From contig JAIXTM010000018.1 of NCBI GenBank assembly GCA_027483945.1, forward strand, positions 186,001 to 250,000: a DNA stretch of 64,000 nt. The letters are read 5' to 3'. Under the pieces are notes generated by a model. The model was not told the DNA's origin and did no database searches. It saw nothing but the letters and a program-made list of their open reading frames with translations. Shown one piece after another: positions 9,352 to 18,710 of the stretch. The translations under genes and the position numbers were made by a program. The stretch comes from Hyphomicrobiales bacterium. Its GTDB lineage: Bacteria; Pseudomonadota; Alphaproteobacteria; Rhizobiales; Beijerinckiaceae. How positions within the stretch are numbered: position 1 is the stretch's first letter; the number at the start of each line of letters is the position of its first letter.

Positions 9352-9390
9352 GGCCCGTCACATACGCCATCGGCTCCGCACGTCCAGTCC

Positions 9391-10092
9391 TCAGGCCTTC
9401 TGCACCGCGCGGTCGACCCAGCCGGCGGCAAGGCCCGCCAGGGCCGGCACCAGCAGGAACAGCCAGACCTGCGCGAGCGCGTTGCCGCCGACGAAGACGG
9501 CCGGGCCGAGGCTGCGCGCCGGGTTCACCGACAGCCCGGTCACGTTCACGAACGGGAAATGCAGCGCGAACAGCGTCAGGCCGATGATGAGGCCGGCGAC
9601 CTGCAGGTTCAGCGTCGGGCGGGTGGCCGCGAGGATGACCGACACGAAGATGAACGTGGCCAAGGCCTCGACGAGGACGGCGCTCAGCAGCCCGTAATTG
9701 CCGAGATAGCCCTGCCCCCAGCCGTTCTGGCCCAGACCGCCGGCGGCGACGTCGTAGCCTCCCGCCTTGCCCTTCAGGATGACGAGGAGGATGCCGGCGC
9801 CGACGATGGCGCCGGCGCATTGCGCGAGGATGTAGCCGACGGCCTCGGAGGGTGATTGCCGGCCGGAGGCGACGAAGGCGAGCGTGACGGCCGGATTGAG
9901 ATGGGCGCCGGAGATCGAGCCCAGGGCATAGGCCACCGCCGTGACGGCGAGGCCGAAGGCGAAGGCGATGCCGACGATGTTCACCGTCAGGCCGGTGGCG
10001 CCGCCGGCGCCGATCGTCGCCGCCCCGCAGCCGACAAGGACGAGAACGGCCGTGCCGACCGCCTCCGCGACGTATTTCGTCGTGAGATTCAT
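9391..10092 (-). CDS. aqpZ: Aquaporin Z-like water channel
   Basis: Six-helix inner-membrane channel of the MIP family. The 233 residues carry both half-helix motifs: SGAHLNPAVT near residues 63-72 and SVNPARSLGPAVF near 178-190. The conserved Arg after the second NPA and a histidine in helix 5 (LFALHFPF) favour water over glycerol selectivity. The AqpZ threonine shortly before the second NPA appears to be replaced. A glycine-rich loop with GGLGQNGWGQGYLGNYG lies between helices 3 and 4. Its place between acpS and pdxJ is unusual, since these two are normally adjacent. Confidence 0.9.
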   Translation of the reverse strand: MNLTTKYVAEAVGTAVLVLVGCGAATIGAGGATGLTVNIVGIAFAFGLAVTAVAYALGSISGAHLNPAVTLAFVASGRQSPSEAVGYILAQCAGAIVGAGILLVILKGKAGGYDVAAGGLGQNGWGQGYLGNYGLLSAVLVEALATFIFVSVILAATRPTLNLQVAGLIIGLTLFALHFPFVNVTGLSVNPARSLGPAVFVGGNALAQVWLFLLVPALAGLAAGWVDRAVQKA

Positions 10093-10176
10093 TGGAAATG
10101 CCCCCTGCTATGCCGCCTCAGCGAAGCGGCACGCCTTTTGAAGCATTCCGGCTGACCGGCGCCAAGCGATTCGGCG

Positions 10177-10929
10177 TCAGGTCGGGCGGCCTGCCCTCGC
10201 CTCGTCCATGGCGGCGCGCATCGCCTTCACCGCGTTCTCCAGCCCGACGAAGATTGCCTCGCCGATCAGGAAATGGCCGATATTGAGCTCCGCGATCTCC
10301 GGCAGCGCGGCAACGGGCCGGACGTTCTCCAGGTTGAGCCCGTGGCCGGCATGGATCTCCAGCCCGATCAGCGCGCCGTGGGACGCGGCGCGGCGGATGC
10401 GCGCGAGTTCATGGGCGATGGCGGCCGGATCGCCATGGGCGACGGCCTCGCAATAGGTTCCGGTATGCAACTCGACGACCGGGGCGCCGAGGGCCATGGC
10501 CGTATCCATCACGTCCAGTTCCGGCTCGACGAAGAGCGAGACGCGGATGCCCGCCGCCTTCAGCCGCGCGATCGGCTCCACCAGCCGCTCGCGGTTGCCG
10601 ACAATGTCGAGGCCGCCCTCCGTGGTGCGCTCCTCGCGCTTCTCGGGCACGAGGCAGGCGGCATGGGGGCGTGTCCGCTCGGCGATGGCGAGCATCTCCT
10701 CGGTCACCGCCATCTCGAAATTGAGCGGCACGGCGAGTTCCGCCTTCAGCCGGGCGATGTCCTCGTCGCGGATGTGGCGGCGATCCTCGCGCAGATGGGC
10801 GGTGATCCCGTCCGCCCCGCCGCGCACGGAGAGATGGGCGGCGAGCACGGGATCGGGATGGATCCCGCCCCGCGCGTTCCGCACGGTGGCGACGTGATCG
10901 ACGTTGACGCCCAGGCGCAGGGACTTCAT
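10177..10929 (-). CDS. pdxJ: Pyridoxine 5'-phosphate synthase
   Basis: Condenses 1-deoxyxylulose-5-phosphate with 3-amino-2-oxopropyl phosphate, the ring-closing step of DXP-dependent vitamin B6 synthesis. The TIM-barrel protein (250 residues) starts with [19 protein letters not shown] and has the catalytic HLREDRRHI and the phosphate-binding HAGHGLN and [15 protein letters not shown] motifs. I start it at ATG (MKSLRLG). An in-frame GTG seven codons upstream is possible, and the GGAG before the ATG is only 3 bases away. It heads the minus-strand run down to parC and is divergent from rpsF. Confidence 0.93.
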   Translation of the reverse strand: MKSLRLGVNVDHVATVRNARGGIHPDPVLAAHLSVRGGADGITAHLREDRRHIRDEDIARLKAELAVPLNFEMAVTEEMLAIAERTRPHAACLVPEKREERTTEGGLDIVGNRERLVEPIARLKAAGIRVSLFVEPELDVMDTAMALGAPVVELHTGTYCEAVAHGDPAAIAHELARIRRAASHGALIGLEIHAGHGLNLENVRPVAALPEIAELNIGHFLIGEAIFVGLENAVKAMRAAMDEARAGRPT

Positions 10930-11035
10930 CGCATTGGCTCCGGCAGGCACCCGAAGGTTGAGCCCGCCCTAGGTAAGGCCAAGCGGCCGGCAGCGCCAGA
11001 CGCCCGGCGCGGACAGGCCGCCGCAGCCGGAATGC

Positions 11036-11064
11036 TTGCGAAACCACGCGTTCTCGACTAAGCA
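11036..11064 (+). promoter_or_regulatory. Possible promoter for rpsF, followed by a long leader
   Basis: The 301-base gap between pdxJ and rpsF contains TTGCGA, a 17-base spacer and TAAGCA, a weak match to a housekeeping -35/-10 pair. If used, it gives a 5' leader of about 160 nt before rpsF. The leader is GC-rich with short hairpins such as GGGCCTTCGGGCTC. An S6:S18-type autoregulatory leader is known from other bacteria, but I cannot recognise its conserved core here. No gene is seen in the gap. Confidence 0.3.
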
Positions 11065-11230
11065 GACCCCGCGTTCGCTCCGGCCGGGGGCTGAACGGAC
11101 GGGGAGGCTTTGGCCTTCCAGGCCCGCATAGGGCCGGCGTCCCGTGTTCCCGCCTTCGAAACTGCCGATCGGGCCTTCGGGCTCGGAGGGCTCCGCGCCG
11201 GGAGAACGCCGAACATGAGAAAGGCCCGTT

Positions 11231-11695
11231 ATGGCATTGTATGAACACGTCTTCCTGGCTCGCCAGGACGTGACGTCGCAGCAGGTCGAAGCCCTCGTCG
11301 AGCAGTACAAGGGCATCGTCGAGGCCGCCGGCGGCACGATCGCGAAGAACGAGTACTGGGGCGTCAAGACGCTCGCGTACCGCATCTCGAAGAACCGCAA
11401 GGCCCATTTCACCCTGCTGAACATCGACGCCCCGGCCTCCGCCCTCGCGGAGATCGAGCGCCAGCAGCGGCTGAGCGAGGACGTCCTGCGCTTCCTCACC
11501 ATCCGCGTCGACGAGCTGGAGGAAGGCCCGTCCGCCATGCTCCAGAAGCGTGACCGCGACGAGCGCGACGACCGCCCCGGCGGCGGACGCGGCTTCGGTG
11601 GCGGCGGCGGCCGTTTCGGCGACCGCGACCGCGGCGACCGTCCGGATCGCGGCCCGCGCCGCGATCGCGAAGAAACCCCTGCTCAGGAGGGCTGA
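11231..11695 (+). CDS. rpsF: 30S ribosomal protein S6
   Basis: Binds the central domain of 16S rRNA together with S18. The first about 100 residues are a canonical S6 fold ([44 protein letters not shown]). They are followed by a roughly 50-residue low-complexity tail of Arg, Gly and Asp ([19 protein letters not shown]), typical of alphaproteobacterial S6 and likely disordered. A GAGAAAGG ribosome site precedes the ATG. rpsR follows after 3 bases. Confidence 0.97.
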   Translation: MALYEHVFLARQDVTSQQVEALVEQYKGIVEAAGGTIAKNEYWGVKTLAYRISKNRKAHFTLLNIDAPASALAEIERQQRLSEDVLRFLTIRVDELEEGPSAMLQKRDRDERDDRPGGGRGFGGGGGRFGDRDRGDRPDRGPRRDREETPAQEG

Positions 11696-11698
11696 TCC

Positions 11699-11938
11699 AT
11701 GGCCGCTCAAGCCGCCCGCCGTCCCTTCTTCCGCCGTCGCAAGAGCTGCCCGTTCTCGGGCGCCAACGCGCCGAAGATCGACTTCAAGGACGTCCGTCTC
11801 CTGTCGCGCTACATCTCCGAGCGCGGCAAGATCGTCCCGTCCCGCATCACGGCCGTTTCGGCCAAGAAGCAGCGCGAGCTCGCCCAGGCGATCAAGCGCG
11901 CCCGCTTCCTGGGCCTGCTGCCCTACGTCATCCGCTAA
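11699..11938 (+). CDS. rpsR: 30S ribosomal protein S18
   Basis: Small basic protein (79 residues) of the 30S platform that pairs with S6. The sequence is a textbook S18: the basic N-terminus [13 protein letters not shown], the [19 protein letters not shown] core with its rRNA-binding helix, and the terminal [13 protein letters not shown]. It is co-transcribed with rpsF (3-base gap) and followed by a strong GC hairpin before the DUF2232 gene. Confidence 0.97.
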   Translation: MAAQAARRPFFRRRKSCPFSGANAPKIDFKDVRLLSRYISERGKIVPSRITAVSAKKQRELAQAIKRARFLGLLPYVIR

Positions 11939-11952
11939 GCGGACACCCATTT

Positions 11953-11977
11953 GCGGCGCGGGTCCGTCCCGCGCCGC
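11953..11977 (+). terminator. Strong GC hairpin after rpsR (attenuator or RNA-end stabiliser)
   Basis: Perfect 10-bp stem GCGGCGCGGG / CCCGCGCCGC with a 5-nt loop, 14 bases after the rpsR stop. No U-run follows, so it is not a classical intrinsic terminator. It could stabilise the rpsF-rpsR message or lower read-through into the next gene. Confidence 0.55.
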
Positions 11978-12070
11978 GATCATCACCTGAAACCGTCCGG
12001 ACGCGCGCCGGACACGCTGGGGCGGGCCTGATCCGCTCCTAACCCTGCCGGGGGCAGAGGGACAGCGAGA

Positions 12071-13018
12071 ATGGCCAACGCCATCATCATCGGCATCGGT
12101 GCCGGCCTCACGGCCGCCCTGCTCTTCGCGGTCACCGCGACGATGTCGCCGCTCGCGCTCTTCCTGTCCTACATTTCGCCGCTTCCCATCGTCATCGCCG
12201 GCCTCGGCTGGTCGCACCTGGCCGGGCTCCTCGCCCTTGCCGTGGGCGGGGCCGTCCTGTCGGCCCTGCTGGGGCCGGCCTATGCGCTCGGCTTCACCTT
12301 CGGCGTCGCCGCGCCGGCCTGGGCGATGACCTGGCTCGGCTCGGCGCGCTTCGGCGCGGAACGCAGCGCCTTCCTGCCGCCCGGCCTCCTCCTGCTCGCC
12401 ATCACGGTGATCGCCGGCGCGATGACGCTGGCGAGCGCGCTGACCATCGGCGGCGGGCAGTTCACGACCTACACGACGACCATGCGCCAGCTGGTCGAGG
12501 CCATCCTGCGGATGCAGACCGGCACGCCGCAGGACCAGCCGCTGTCGCTGGGCCAGGGCATGGAGACGGGCGAAGCCATCGACGTCCTGGTCTCGTTCTT
12601 CCCCGTCGTGATCGGCGCGTCGATCGTGCCGCTGCTGGTCGGCAATCTCTGGCTCGGCGCGAAGGCCGTCCTCGTCTCCGGAAGGCTGCCGCGCCCCTGG
12701 ACGCCGCTGCCGCTGACGCGGATGCCCCGGACCGTGCTGTGGCTGTTCGCCGGCGCCCTGTTCCTGACCGCTATCGGCGGCTATCCCGGCGTCCTCGGCA
12801 AGGGCATCGTCGGGGCCGGCATCACGGCGCTGGCGCTGCAGGCCATGGCGGCCGTCCACGACCGCACGCGCGGCAAGCCCGGCCGCCCGTTCTTCCTGGG
12901 CCTTCTCTATCTCATCCTGGTGATCACGGCGGGCTGGCCCATCCCGTTCCTCGCCATCTACGGCCTCATCGACCTGTTCACCTCACGGTCGCCGGCCGCT
13001 TCCGACCCACAGACCTGA
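12071..13018 (+). CDS. DUF2232 family multi-spanning membrane protein
   Basis: A 315-residue inner-membrane protein with about eight hydrophobic segments, the first at residues 1-30 (a glycine-rich helix). It matches the DUF2232 proteins that sit between rpsR and rplI in many alphaproteobacteria. The function is unknown; related Firmicutes YybS-type proteins occupy the same context next to rplI and dnaB. It has a stretch of soluble loop around residues 137-175 ([18 protein letters not shown]). The position inside a ribosomal/replication operon suggests housekeeping use, but no activity can be assigned. Confidence 0.85.
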   Translation: MANAIIIGIGAGLTAALLFAVTATMSPLALFLSYISPLPIVIAGLGWSHLAGLLALAVGGAVLSALLGPAYALGFTFGVAAPAWAMTWLGSARFGAERSAFLPPGLLLLAITVIAGAMTLASALTIGGGQFTTYTTTMRQLVEAILRMQTGTPQDQPLSLGQGMETGEAIDVLVSFFPVVIGASIVPLLVGNLWLGAKAVLVSGRLPRPWTPLPLTRMPRTVLWLFAGALFLTAIGGYPGVLGKGIVGAGITALALQAMAAVHDRTRGKPGRPFFLGLLYLILVITAGWPIPFLAIYGLIDLFTSRSPAASDPQT

Positions 13019-13046
13019 ACCCCAACGACAGACAAGGAGCCACATC

Positions 13047-13610
13047 ATGGAAGTCATCCTGCTCGAACGCGTCGCCAAGCTCGGCCAGATGGGCGAGACC
13101 GTCCGCGTGAAGGACGGTTACGCCCGCAATTTCCTCTTGCCCCGCGGCAAGGCCCTGCGCGCCACCGACGCCAACAAGAAGCGCTTCGACGAGCAGCGCT
13201 CGCAGCTCGAGGCCCGTAACCTGGAGCTGAAGAGCGAGGCCCAGAAGGTCGCCGAGACCCTCGACGGCCAGAGCGTCACGATGATCCGCCAGGCCGGCGA
13301 GAGCGGCGTGCTCTACGGTTCGGTCGCGGGCCGCGACGTCGCCGAGGCGCTCACCGCCGCCGGCTTCACCGTCTCGCGCCAGCAGGTCGTGCTCAACACG
13401 CCGATCAAGACGCTGGGCATCCACACCGTTCCGGTGCACCTGCATCCGGAAGTGGACGTGAGCATCACGGTCAACGTGGCCCGCAGCCCCGAGGAAGCCG
13501 AGCGCCAGGCGCGCGGCGAGGACGTCTTCGTCCGCGAGGAGACGAACCTCGACGATCTGGGCCTGGAAGTGGGCGCCGCCCTCGCCGATGCCGGCGACGT
13601 CGAGCTCTGA
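13047..13610 (+). CDS. rplI: 50S ribosomal protein L9
   Basis: Two-domain ribosomal protein at the base of the L1 stalk. The N-terminal RNA-binding domain ([33 protein letters not shown]) is followed by the long connecting helix and the C-terminal domain ending in [16 protein letters not shown]. The 187 residues exceed the 149 of E. coli L9 because of an acidic C-terminal extension (from about residue 150), usual in alphaproteobacteria. AAGGAG lies 7 bases before the ATG. An intrinsic terminator follows. Confidence 0.97.
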   Translation: MEVILLERVAKLGQMGETVRVKDGYARNFLLPRGKALRATDANKKRFDEQRSQLEARNLELKSEAQKVAETLDGQSVTMIRQAGESGVLYGSVAGRDVAEALTAAGFTVSRQQVVLNTPIKTLGIHTVPVHLHPEVDVSITVNVARSPEEAERQARGEDVFVREETNLDDLGLEVGAALADAGDVEL

Positions 13611-13636
13611 TCCGGCCTTACAGGTCTCATGCGGGA

Positions 13637-13665
13637 ACGGGCGCCTCGACGGCGCCCGTTTTCGT
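13637..13665 (+). terminator. Intrinsic terminator after rplI
   Basis: Stem ACGGGCGCC / GGCGCCCGT of 9 bp, loop TCGAC, followed directly by TTTCGTTT. It lies 26 bases after the rplI stop and ends the rpsF-rpsR-DUF2232-rplI unit. The following roughly 150 bases before dnaB hold no gene and presumably the dnaB promoter. Confidence 0.85.
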
Positions 13666-13812
13666 TTCGGCACCGGCCGCCAAGGACGTCCGTCAAGCGC
13701 TGAATCCGCCACTCTGCCATGGGATCGACTCGATCCTGTGAATACAGTGTGACGTGAAACAAATGCCGCTGGTTCTGGTAATCAGTTCCACGCTTTCCCG
13801 GCACCGGACATC

Positions 13813-15300
13813 ATGGCCACCACCACCGCCCTCATTGCCAGGCTCGACCAGCCGGCCGAATACCGCATCGCCCCGCACAACATCGATGCGGAGCAGGCGC
13901 TGCTCGGCGCGATCCTCGTCAACAACGACGCCTTCTTCCGGGTGTCCGACTTCCTGGAGCCGCGGCATTTCTCCGAGGAGATCCACCGGCGCGTCTACGA
14001 GGTCACGTCGAGCCTGATCCGCGCCGGCAAGATCGCGACGCCGATCACGCTGAAGACCTTCCTCACGGACGCCGATCTCGGGGGCGGCGTCACGGTCTCG
14101 CAATATCTCGCGCGCCTCGCCGCGGAGGCGACGACGGTCATCAATGCCGAGGATTACGGCCGGACGATCCACGACCTCGCGGTGCGGCGCGACCTGATCG
14201 CCATCGGCGAGGACATGGTCAACGCCGCCTACGAGGCGGACGTGGACGTCTCGCCCCGCGACCAGATCGAGGAGGCCGAGCGCAAGCTGTTCGGCCTCGC
14301 CGAGACCGGGCGCTACGATGCCGGCTTCCAGCGCTTCTCCGACGCGCTGACCGCCGCCATCGACATGGCCGCCGCCGCCTATAGCCGCGACGGCAAGCTC
14401 TCGGGCATCGCCACCGGCCTTGCCGATCTCGACCGCATGATGGGCGGCCTGCAATCGTCGGACCTCGTCATCCTCGCCGGCCGACCGGGCATGGGCAAGA
14501 CGGCCCTGGTGACCAACATCGCCTTCAACGTCGCCAAGGCCTACCAGGGCGAGAAGCAGCCTGACGGCACGATCAAGACGCTCAATGGCGGGATCGTCGG
14601 CTTCTTCTCGCTGGAAATGTCGGCCGAGCAGCTGGCGACCCGTATCGTGGCCGAGCAGTCCGGCGTGCCGTCCTACAAGATCCGCCGCGGCGACATCCGC
14701 GAGGACGAGTTCTACCGGATCACCGACGCCGCCCGCGAGATGCAGACCGTGCCGCTCTATATCGACCAGACCGGCGGCATCTCGATCGCGCAGCTGGTGG
14801 CGCGGGCACGGCGGCTCAAGCGCCAGAAGGGCCTCGACCTCCTGATCGTGGACTATCTCCAGCTCCTGTCCGGCTCGTCCAAGAAGGGCGAGAACCGCGT
14901 CCAGGAGCTCACCGAGATCACGACCGGCCTGAAGGCGCTGGCCAAGGAGCTGACCGTGCCGGTCGTCGCCCTCTCCCAGCTCTCCCGCCAGGTCGAGCAG
15001 CGCGACGACAAGCGGCCGCAGCTCTCGGACCTGCGCGAATCCGGCTCGATCGAGCAGGACGCCGACGTCGTCATGTTCGTCTTCCGCGAGGAGTACTACC
15101 TGAAGAACAAGGAGCCCAAGATGGGCACCGAGGAGTACTTCAAGTGGCAGGCCGAGATGGACCAGGCCCACGGCAAGGCCGAGGTCATCATCGGCAAGCA
15201 GCGTCACGGCCCCACCGGCACCGTCCCGCTCGCCTTCCAGGCCGACATCACCCGCTTCGGCAATCTCGCCGAAGAGGACAAGCTGCCCGAGCGGATGTGA
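13813..15300 (+). CDS. dnaB: Replicative DNA helicase DnaB
   Basis: Hexameric 5'-3' helicase that unwinds DNA at the replication fork. The 495 residues have the N-terminal DnaB domain (NIDAEQALLGAILVNNDAFF), a linker, and the RecA-like domain with Walker A GRPGMGKT, the SLEMSAEQLATR helix, Walker B LLIVDYLQLL and the DLRESGSIEQDADVVMFV motif. No intein is present. The start gives MATTTALIARLD. The gene lies downstream of the rplI terminator and 1 base before alr. Confidence 0.97.
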   Translation: MATTTALIARLDQPAEYRIAPHNIDAEQALLGAILVNNDAFFRVSDFLEPRHFSEEIHRRVYEVTSSLIRAGKIATPITLKTFLTDADLGGGVTVSQYLARLAAEATTVINAEDYGRTIHDLAVRRDLIAIGEDMVNAAYEADVDVSPRDQIEEAERKLFGLAETGRYDAGFQRFSDALTAAIDMAAAAYSRDGKLSGIATGLADLDRMMGGLQSSDLVILAGRPGMGKTALVTNIAFNVAKAYQGEKQPDGTIKTLNGGIVGFFSLEMSAEQLATRIVAEQSGVPSYKIRRGDIREDEFYRITDAAREMQTVPLYIDQTGGISIAQLVARARRLKRQKGLDLLIVDYLQLLSGSSKKGENRVQELTEITTGLKALAKELTVPVVALSQLSRQVEQRDDKRPQLSDLRESGSIEQDADVVMFVFREEYYLKNKEPKMGTEEYFKWQAEMDQAHGKAEVIIGKQRHGPTGTVPLAFQADITRFGNLAEEDKLPERM

Positions 15301-15301
15301 C

Positions 15302-16459
15302 GTGGCGGAATTGAGGGAGGACGCGCCCGACCGCGCCGGACCGCCGCCTGCGGAAGCCGGCGCGCTGCTGACCGTCGATCTCGGCGCGCTCGTCGCCAAT
15401 TGGCGCATCCTGAAGGCCAGGGCCGGGGCCGCGTCCTGCGCCGCCGTCGTCAAGGCCGATGCCTACGGCACCGGCCTGGCCCAGGCCGTCGAGGCCCTGT
15501 CCGCCGCGGGCTGCAGGACGTTCTTCGTCGCCCATATCGGCGAGGCGATCGAGGCCCGCGAGGTGGCGCCGCTTGCCGAGATCTACGTGCTCAACGGCCT
15601 CGTTCCGGGGACATGCGGCGTGATGGCGGGGCTCAACCTCAAGCCGGTCCTCGGCTCGCTCGAGGAGGTCGCGGAATGGCGGGCCTTCTGCGGGCTGGAG
15701 GGCGAGACCCCCGGCGCCGCGCTCCATGTGGATACCGGCATGAACCGGCTGGGCCTGACCGTCGAGGAGGCGCACGAGCTCGCCGCCGAGGGCGGCGTTT
15801 TCCGGCCCGATCTCCTCATGACCCATCTCGTCGCGGCGGAGGACCTGGCCGACGACACGACCGCGCGGCAGGTGACGGCGTTCGAGGGCGTCCGCCGGCT
15901 CTTCCCCGGCGTGCCCGCCTCCATCGCCAATTCCTCCGGCATCTTCCACGATGCCGTGCCAAGGCTCGATCTGGCCCGGCCGGGCTATGCGCTCTATGGC
16001 GGCAACCCGGTGCCGGGCCGGCCGAACCCGATGCGCCCGGTCGTGACGCTGCGATCCCGGATCATCCAGCTGCGCACTGTCCCGAATGGCGGGCGCGTCG
16101 GCTATAACGGCCAGTGGACCGCCGCCGGTCCGCGCCGGATCGCCACGATCTCCGCGGGCTACGCCGACGGCTATCCCCGCGCCGCCAGCAATTCCGACGT
16201 CAAGAGACAGGCCGATGCGCCGGCGGGTGCCGCCCTGGTGGCCGGGCGCCTCTGCCCCTTCGCCGGCCGCGTCTCCATGGACCTGATCACCGTGGACGTC
16301 ACCGAGGTGCCCGAGGCGGAGATCAAGCGCGGCCACTTCGTCACGCTGATCGGCGAAGGCCTCGACATCGACGATGTCGGCGCCCGGGCCGGGACGATCG
16401 GCTACGAGGTGCTGACCGGGCTCGGGTCCCGGTATGCCCGCCACTATGTCGGGCCTTGA
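15302..16459 (+). CDS. alr: Alanine racemase
   Basis: PLP enzyme interconverting L- and D-alanine for peptidoglycan. The 385-residue protein has the PLP-binding AAVVKADAYGTGL with Lys51, the second-base region RVGYNGQW, and AGRVSMDLITVDVTE near the C-terminus. Translation starts at a GTG one base after the dnaB stop (MAELRED). It is part of the dnaB-alr-radA-cvpA-purF run; radA follows after 2 bases. Confidence 0.95.
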   Translation: MAELREDAPDRAGPPPAEAGALLTVDLGALVANWRILKARAGAASCAAVVKADAYGTGLAQAVEALSAAGCRTFFVAHIGEAIEAREVAPLAEIYVLNGLVPGTCGVMAGLNLKPVLGSLEEVAEWRAFCGLEGETPGAALHVDTGMNRLGLTVEEAHELAAEGGVFRPDLLMTHLVAAEDLADDTTARQVTAFEGVRRLFPGVPASIANSSGIFHDAVPRLDLARPGYALYGGNPVPGRPNPMRPVVTLRSRIIQLRTVPNGGRVGYNGQWTAAGPRRIATISAGYADGYPRAASNSDVKRQADAPAGAALVAGRLCPFAGRVSMDLITVDVTEVPEAEIKRGHFVTLIGEGLDIDDVGARAGTIGYEVLTGLGSRYARHYVGP

Positions 16460-16461
16460 CC

Positions 16462-17871
16462 ATGGCCAAGCGCAGCCCCGTCTTCGCCTGCCAGAATTGC
16501 GGCGCCACCTATGGCCGCTGGCAGGGCAAGTGCGACGCCTGCGGCGAGTGGAACACGATCGCGCTGGAGGATTCGCCCGCCATCGCCGGGCCCGCCGCGA
16601 CCCGACCCGCCCGCGCCAAGGGCCGCGTCTTCAAGATGGAATCGCTTGAGGGCCAGGCCGAGGACGCCCCGCGCGTGCCGAGCGGCATCGCCGAGCTCGA
16701 CCGGGTCACCGGCGGCGGCTTCGTCAAGGGATCGGTGATCCTGATCGGCGGCGATCCCGGCATCGGCAAGTCCACGCTCCTGATGCAGGCCTGCGCGGCA
16801 CTCGCCGAGGCGGGCCACCGGGTCGCCTACATTTCCGGCGAGGAGGCGGTGGCGCAGGTGCGCCTGCGCGCCGAGCGCCTGGGCCTCGCCCGCGCGCCGG
16901 TGGAACTCGCCGCGGAGACCAACGTGGAGGACATCGTCACCACGCTCTCGCAGGGACATCCGCCGCGGCTCGCCATCATCGATTCCATCCAGACGATGTG
17001 GACCGAGACGGTGGAGAGCGCGCCGGGCACGGTAACCCAGGTGCGCGGCTCGGCGCAGGCGCTGATCCGCTTCGCCAAGACGACCGGCACGGCGGTGATC
17101 CTCGTCGGCCACGTGACCAAGGACGGCCAGATCGCGGGGCCCCGCGTCGTGGAGCACATGGTGGACGCCGTCGTCTCCTTCGAGGGCGACGGCGCGCACC
17201 ATTTCCGCATCCTGCGGGCGGCCAAGAACCGCTTCGGCCCCACCGACGAGATCGGCGTCTTCGAGATGACCGGCAAGGGCCTTGCCGAGGTGCCCAACCC
17301 CTCGGCGCTGTTCCTGGCCGGGCGGGACGCGGCGGCGCCGGGAACCGCCGTCTTCGCCGGCATGGAGGGCACGCGCCCGCTCCTCGTCGAGATGCAGGCG
17401 CTGGTGGCGCCCTCCTCGCTCGGCACGCCCCGGCGCGCCGTCGTCGGCTGGGATACCAGCCGTCTCGCCATGATCGTCGCCGTGCTGGAAACGCATGGCG
17501 GGGTGAAGCTTGGCATGCACGACATCTATCTCAACGTGGCCGGCGGGTTGCGCATCGCCGAGCCGGCGGCGGACCTCGCCGCCGCGGCCGCGCTGATCTC
17601 CTCCCTCGTCGGCGCGCCGTTGCCCGCCGGCACGGCCTATTTCGGCGAGATCGGGCTGTCCGGCGCGATCCGCCCCGTCACGCAGGCGGAGGCGCGAATC
17701 AAGGAGGCCGCGAAGCTCGGCTTCACCACGGCCATGGCGCCGCCCGCGGGACGCGAGAGCGCCGGCGGAGCACCGCTGCGGGTGGAAACCGTGACCCATA
17801 TCGCCGATCTCGTGGCCCGGATCGCCGCTTCCGGCGGGACAACGCGGCGAGTCGCGGGCGCGGACGGGTGA
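16462..17871 (+). CDS. radA: DNA repair protein RadA
   Basis: Helicase-like ATPase that extends D-loops in homologous recombination. The 469 residues have an N-terminal C4 zinc finger (two CxxC pairs at the amino end), a RecA-like core with Walker A GGDPGIGKST and the RadA-specific KNRFG motif (AKNRFGPT), and a C-terminal Lon-like domain (from about residue 290) with GAPLPAGTAYFGEIGLSG. It starts at ATG 2 bases after alr. Confidence 0.96.
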   Translation: MAKRSPVFACQNCGATYGRWQGKCDACGEWNTIALEDSPAIAGPAATRPARAKGRVFKMESLEGQAEDAPRVPSGIAELDRVTGGGFVKGSVILIGGDPGIGKSTLLMQACAALAEAGHRVAYISGEEAVAQVRLRAERLGLARAPVELAAETNVEDIVTTLSQGHPPRLAIIDSIQTMWTETVESAPGTVTQVRGSAQALIRFAKTTGTAVILVGHVTKDGQIAGPRVVEHMVDAVVSFEGDGAHHFRILRAAKNRFGPTDEIGVFEMTGKGLAEVPNPSALFLAGRDAAAPGTAVFAGMEGTRPLLVEMQALVAPSSLGTPRRAVVGWDTSRLAMIVAVLETHGGVKLGMHDIYLNVAGGLRIAEPAADLAAAAALISSLVGAPLPAGTAYFGEIGLSGAIRPVTQAEARIKEAAKLGFTTAMAPPAGRESAGGAPLRVETVTHIADLVARIAASGGTTRRVAGADG

Positions 17872-17971
17872 CGCGCCCGCGCGATCCGTCTATAGACAGC
17901 CCGTGGCGGCCGGCGGGGCGACCGGCGCCTTCGCGTCCGATCCCCAGCCCGCAAAGCATGTCCGGCGATCC

Positions 17972-18556
17972 ATGCCCGTTTCGATCTTCGACCTCGTCGT
18001 CCTCGGCGTCATCCTGATCTCCGCCCTGCTGGCGGCCGTGCGTGGGTTCACCCGCGAGATCCTGTCCATCGCCTCATGGGTGGCGGCGGTCGCGGCGGCG
18101 CTCGCCTTCCACCCGGCTTTGGTGCCGTATGTGCAGCAGCACATCACGAACCCGCAGATCGCCCTGGCCGTCGCCATCGGCGCGATCTTCCTGGTGACGC
18201 TGGTCGTCGTGTCGTTCCTGACGGTGCGGCTGTCGGATTTCGTGCTGGATTCGCGGATCGGCGCCCTGGACCGCTCGCTCGGCTTCTTCTACGGCGCGGC
18301 CCGCGGCGTGCTGATCTGCATCGTCGGCTTCCTGATGTTCAACTGGCTGGTGAAGCCGGAAATGCAGCCGGAATGGGCCCGCACCGCCAAGACCCGCTCC
18401 TTCCTGCAGCAGGGCGGCGACCAGCTCCTGGCCATGCTGCCGGACGATCCGGAGGCCGCCCTGCGCAAGCTGAAGCCGCCGACGCAGGACCAGCCGGCGC
18501 CGGAAGCGCCGTCCGAGGATCCCTCCCTGCAGCCGGGCGGCCAGCGCCGGAGCTGA
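17972..18556 (+). CDS. cvpA: CvpA family membrane protein
   Basis: A 194-residue inner-membrane protein with four hydrophobic segments at about residues 5-25, 30-50, 60-85 and 100-125, and a Pro/Glu-rich cytoplasmic tail. The N-terminus FDLVVLGVILISALLAAVRG matches CvpA, first described for colicin V production and since linked to envelope stress tolerance. I start at the ATG giving MPVSIFDL; an in-frame ATG 23 codons upstream would add a charged, unlikely leader. It lies directly upstream of purF, as in E. coli. Confidence 0.88.
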   Translation: MPVSIFDLVVLGVILISALLAAVRGFTREILSIASWVAAVAAALAFHPALVPYVQQHITNPQIALAVAIGAIFLVTLVVVSFLTVRLSDFVLDSRIGALDRSLGFFYGAARGVLICIVGFLMFNWLVKPEMQPEWARTAKTRSFLQQGGDQLLAMLPDDPEAALRKLKPPTQDQPAPEAPSEDPSLQPGGQRRS

Positions 18557-18710
18557 CGGGCCGAAGACCCGACGCGGATGCATGGCGCGTCCGCGCCCAG
18601 CGACGTGATGGCGCCTTTTCATTGTGGCGCACGTTCATTACATGCGTGTGGCACCGCAGCACGACGTTGAGACCGATCCCGGCGACCGCCTCCGCGGTGA
18701 GGAGACGACC

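Noticed and set aside
11067-11230. S6:S18 leader RNA before rpsF
   Set aside because: Hairpins are present but I cannot find the conserved protein-binding core, and GC-rich DNA forms such hairpins by chance.
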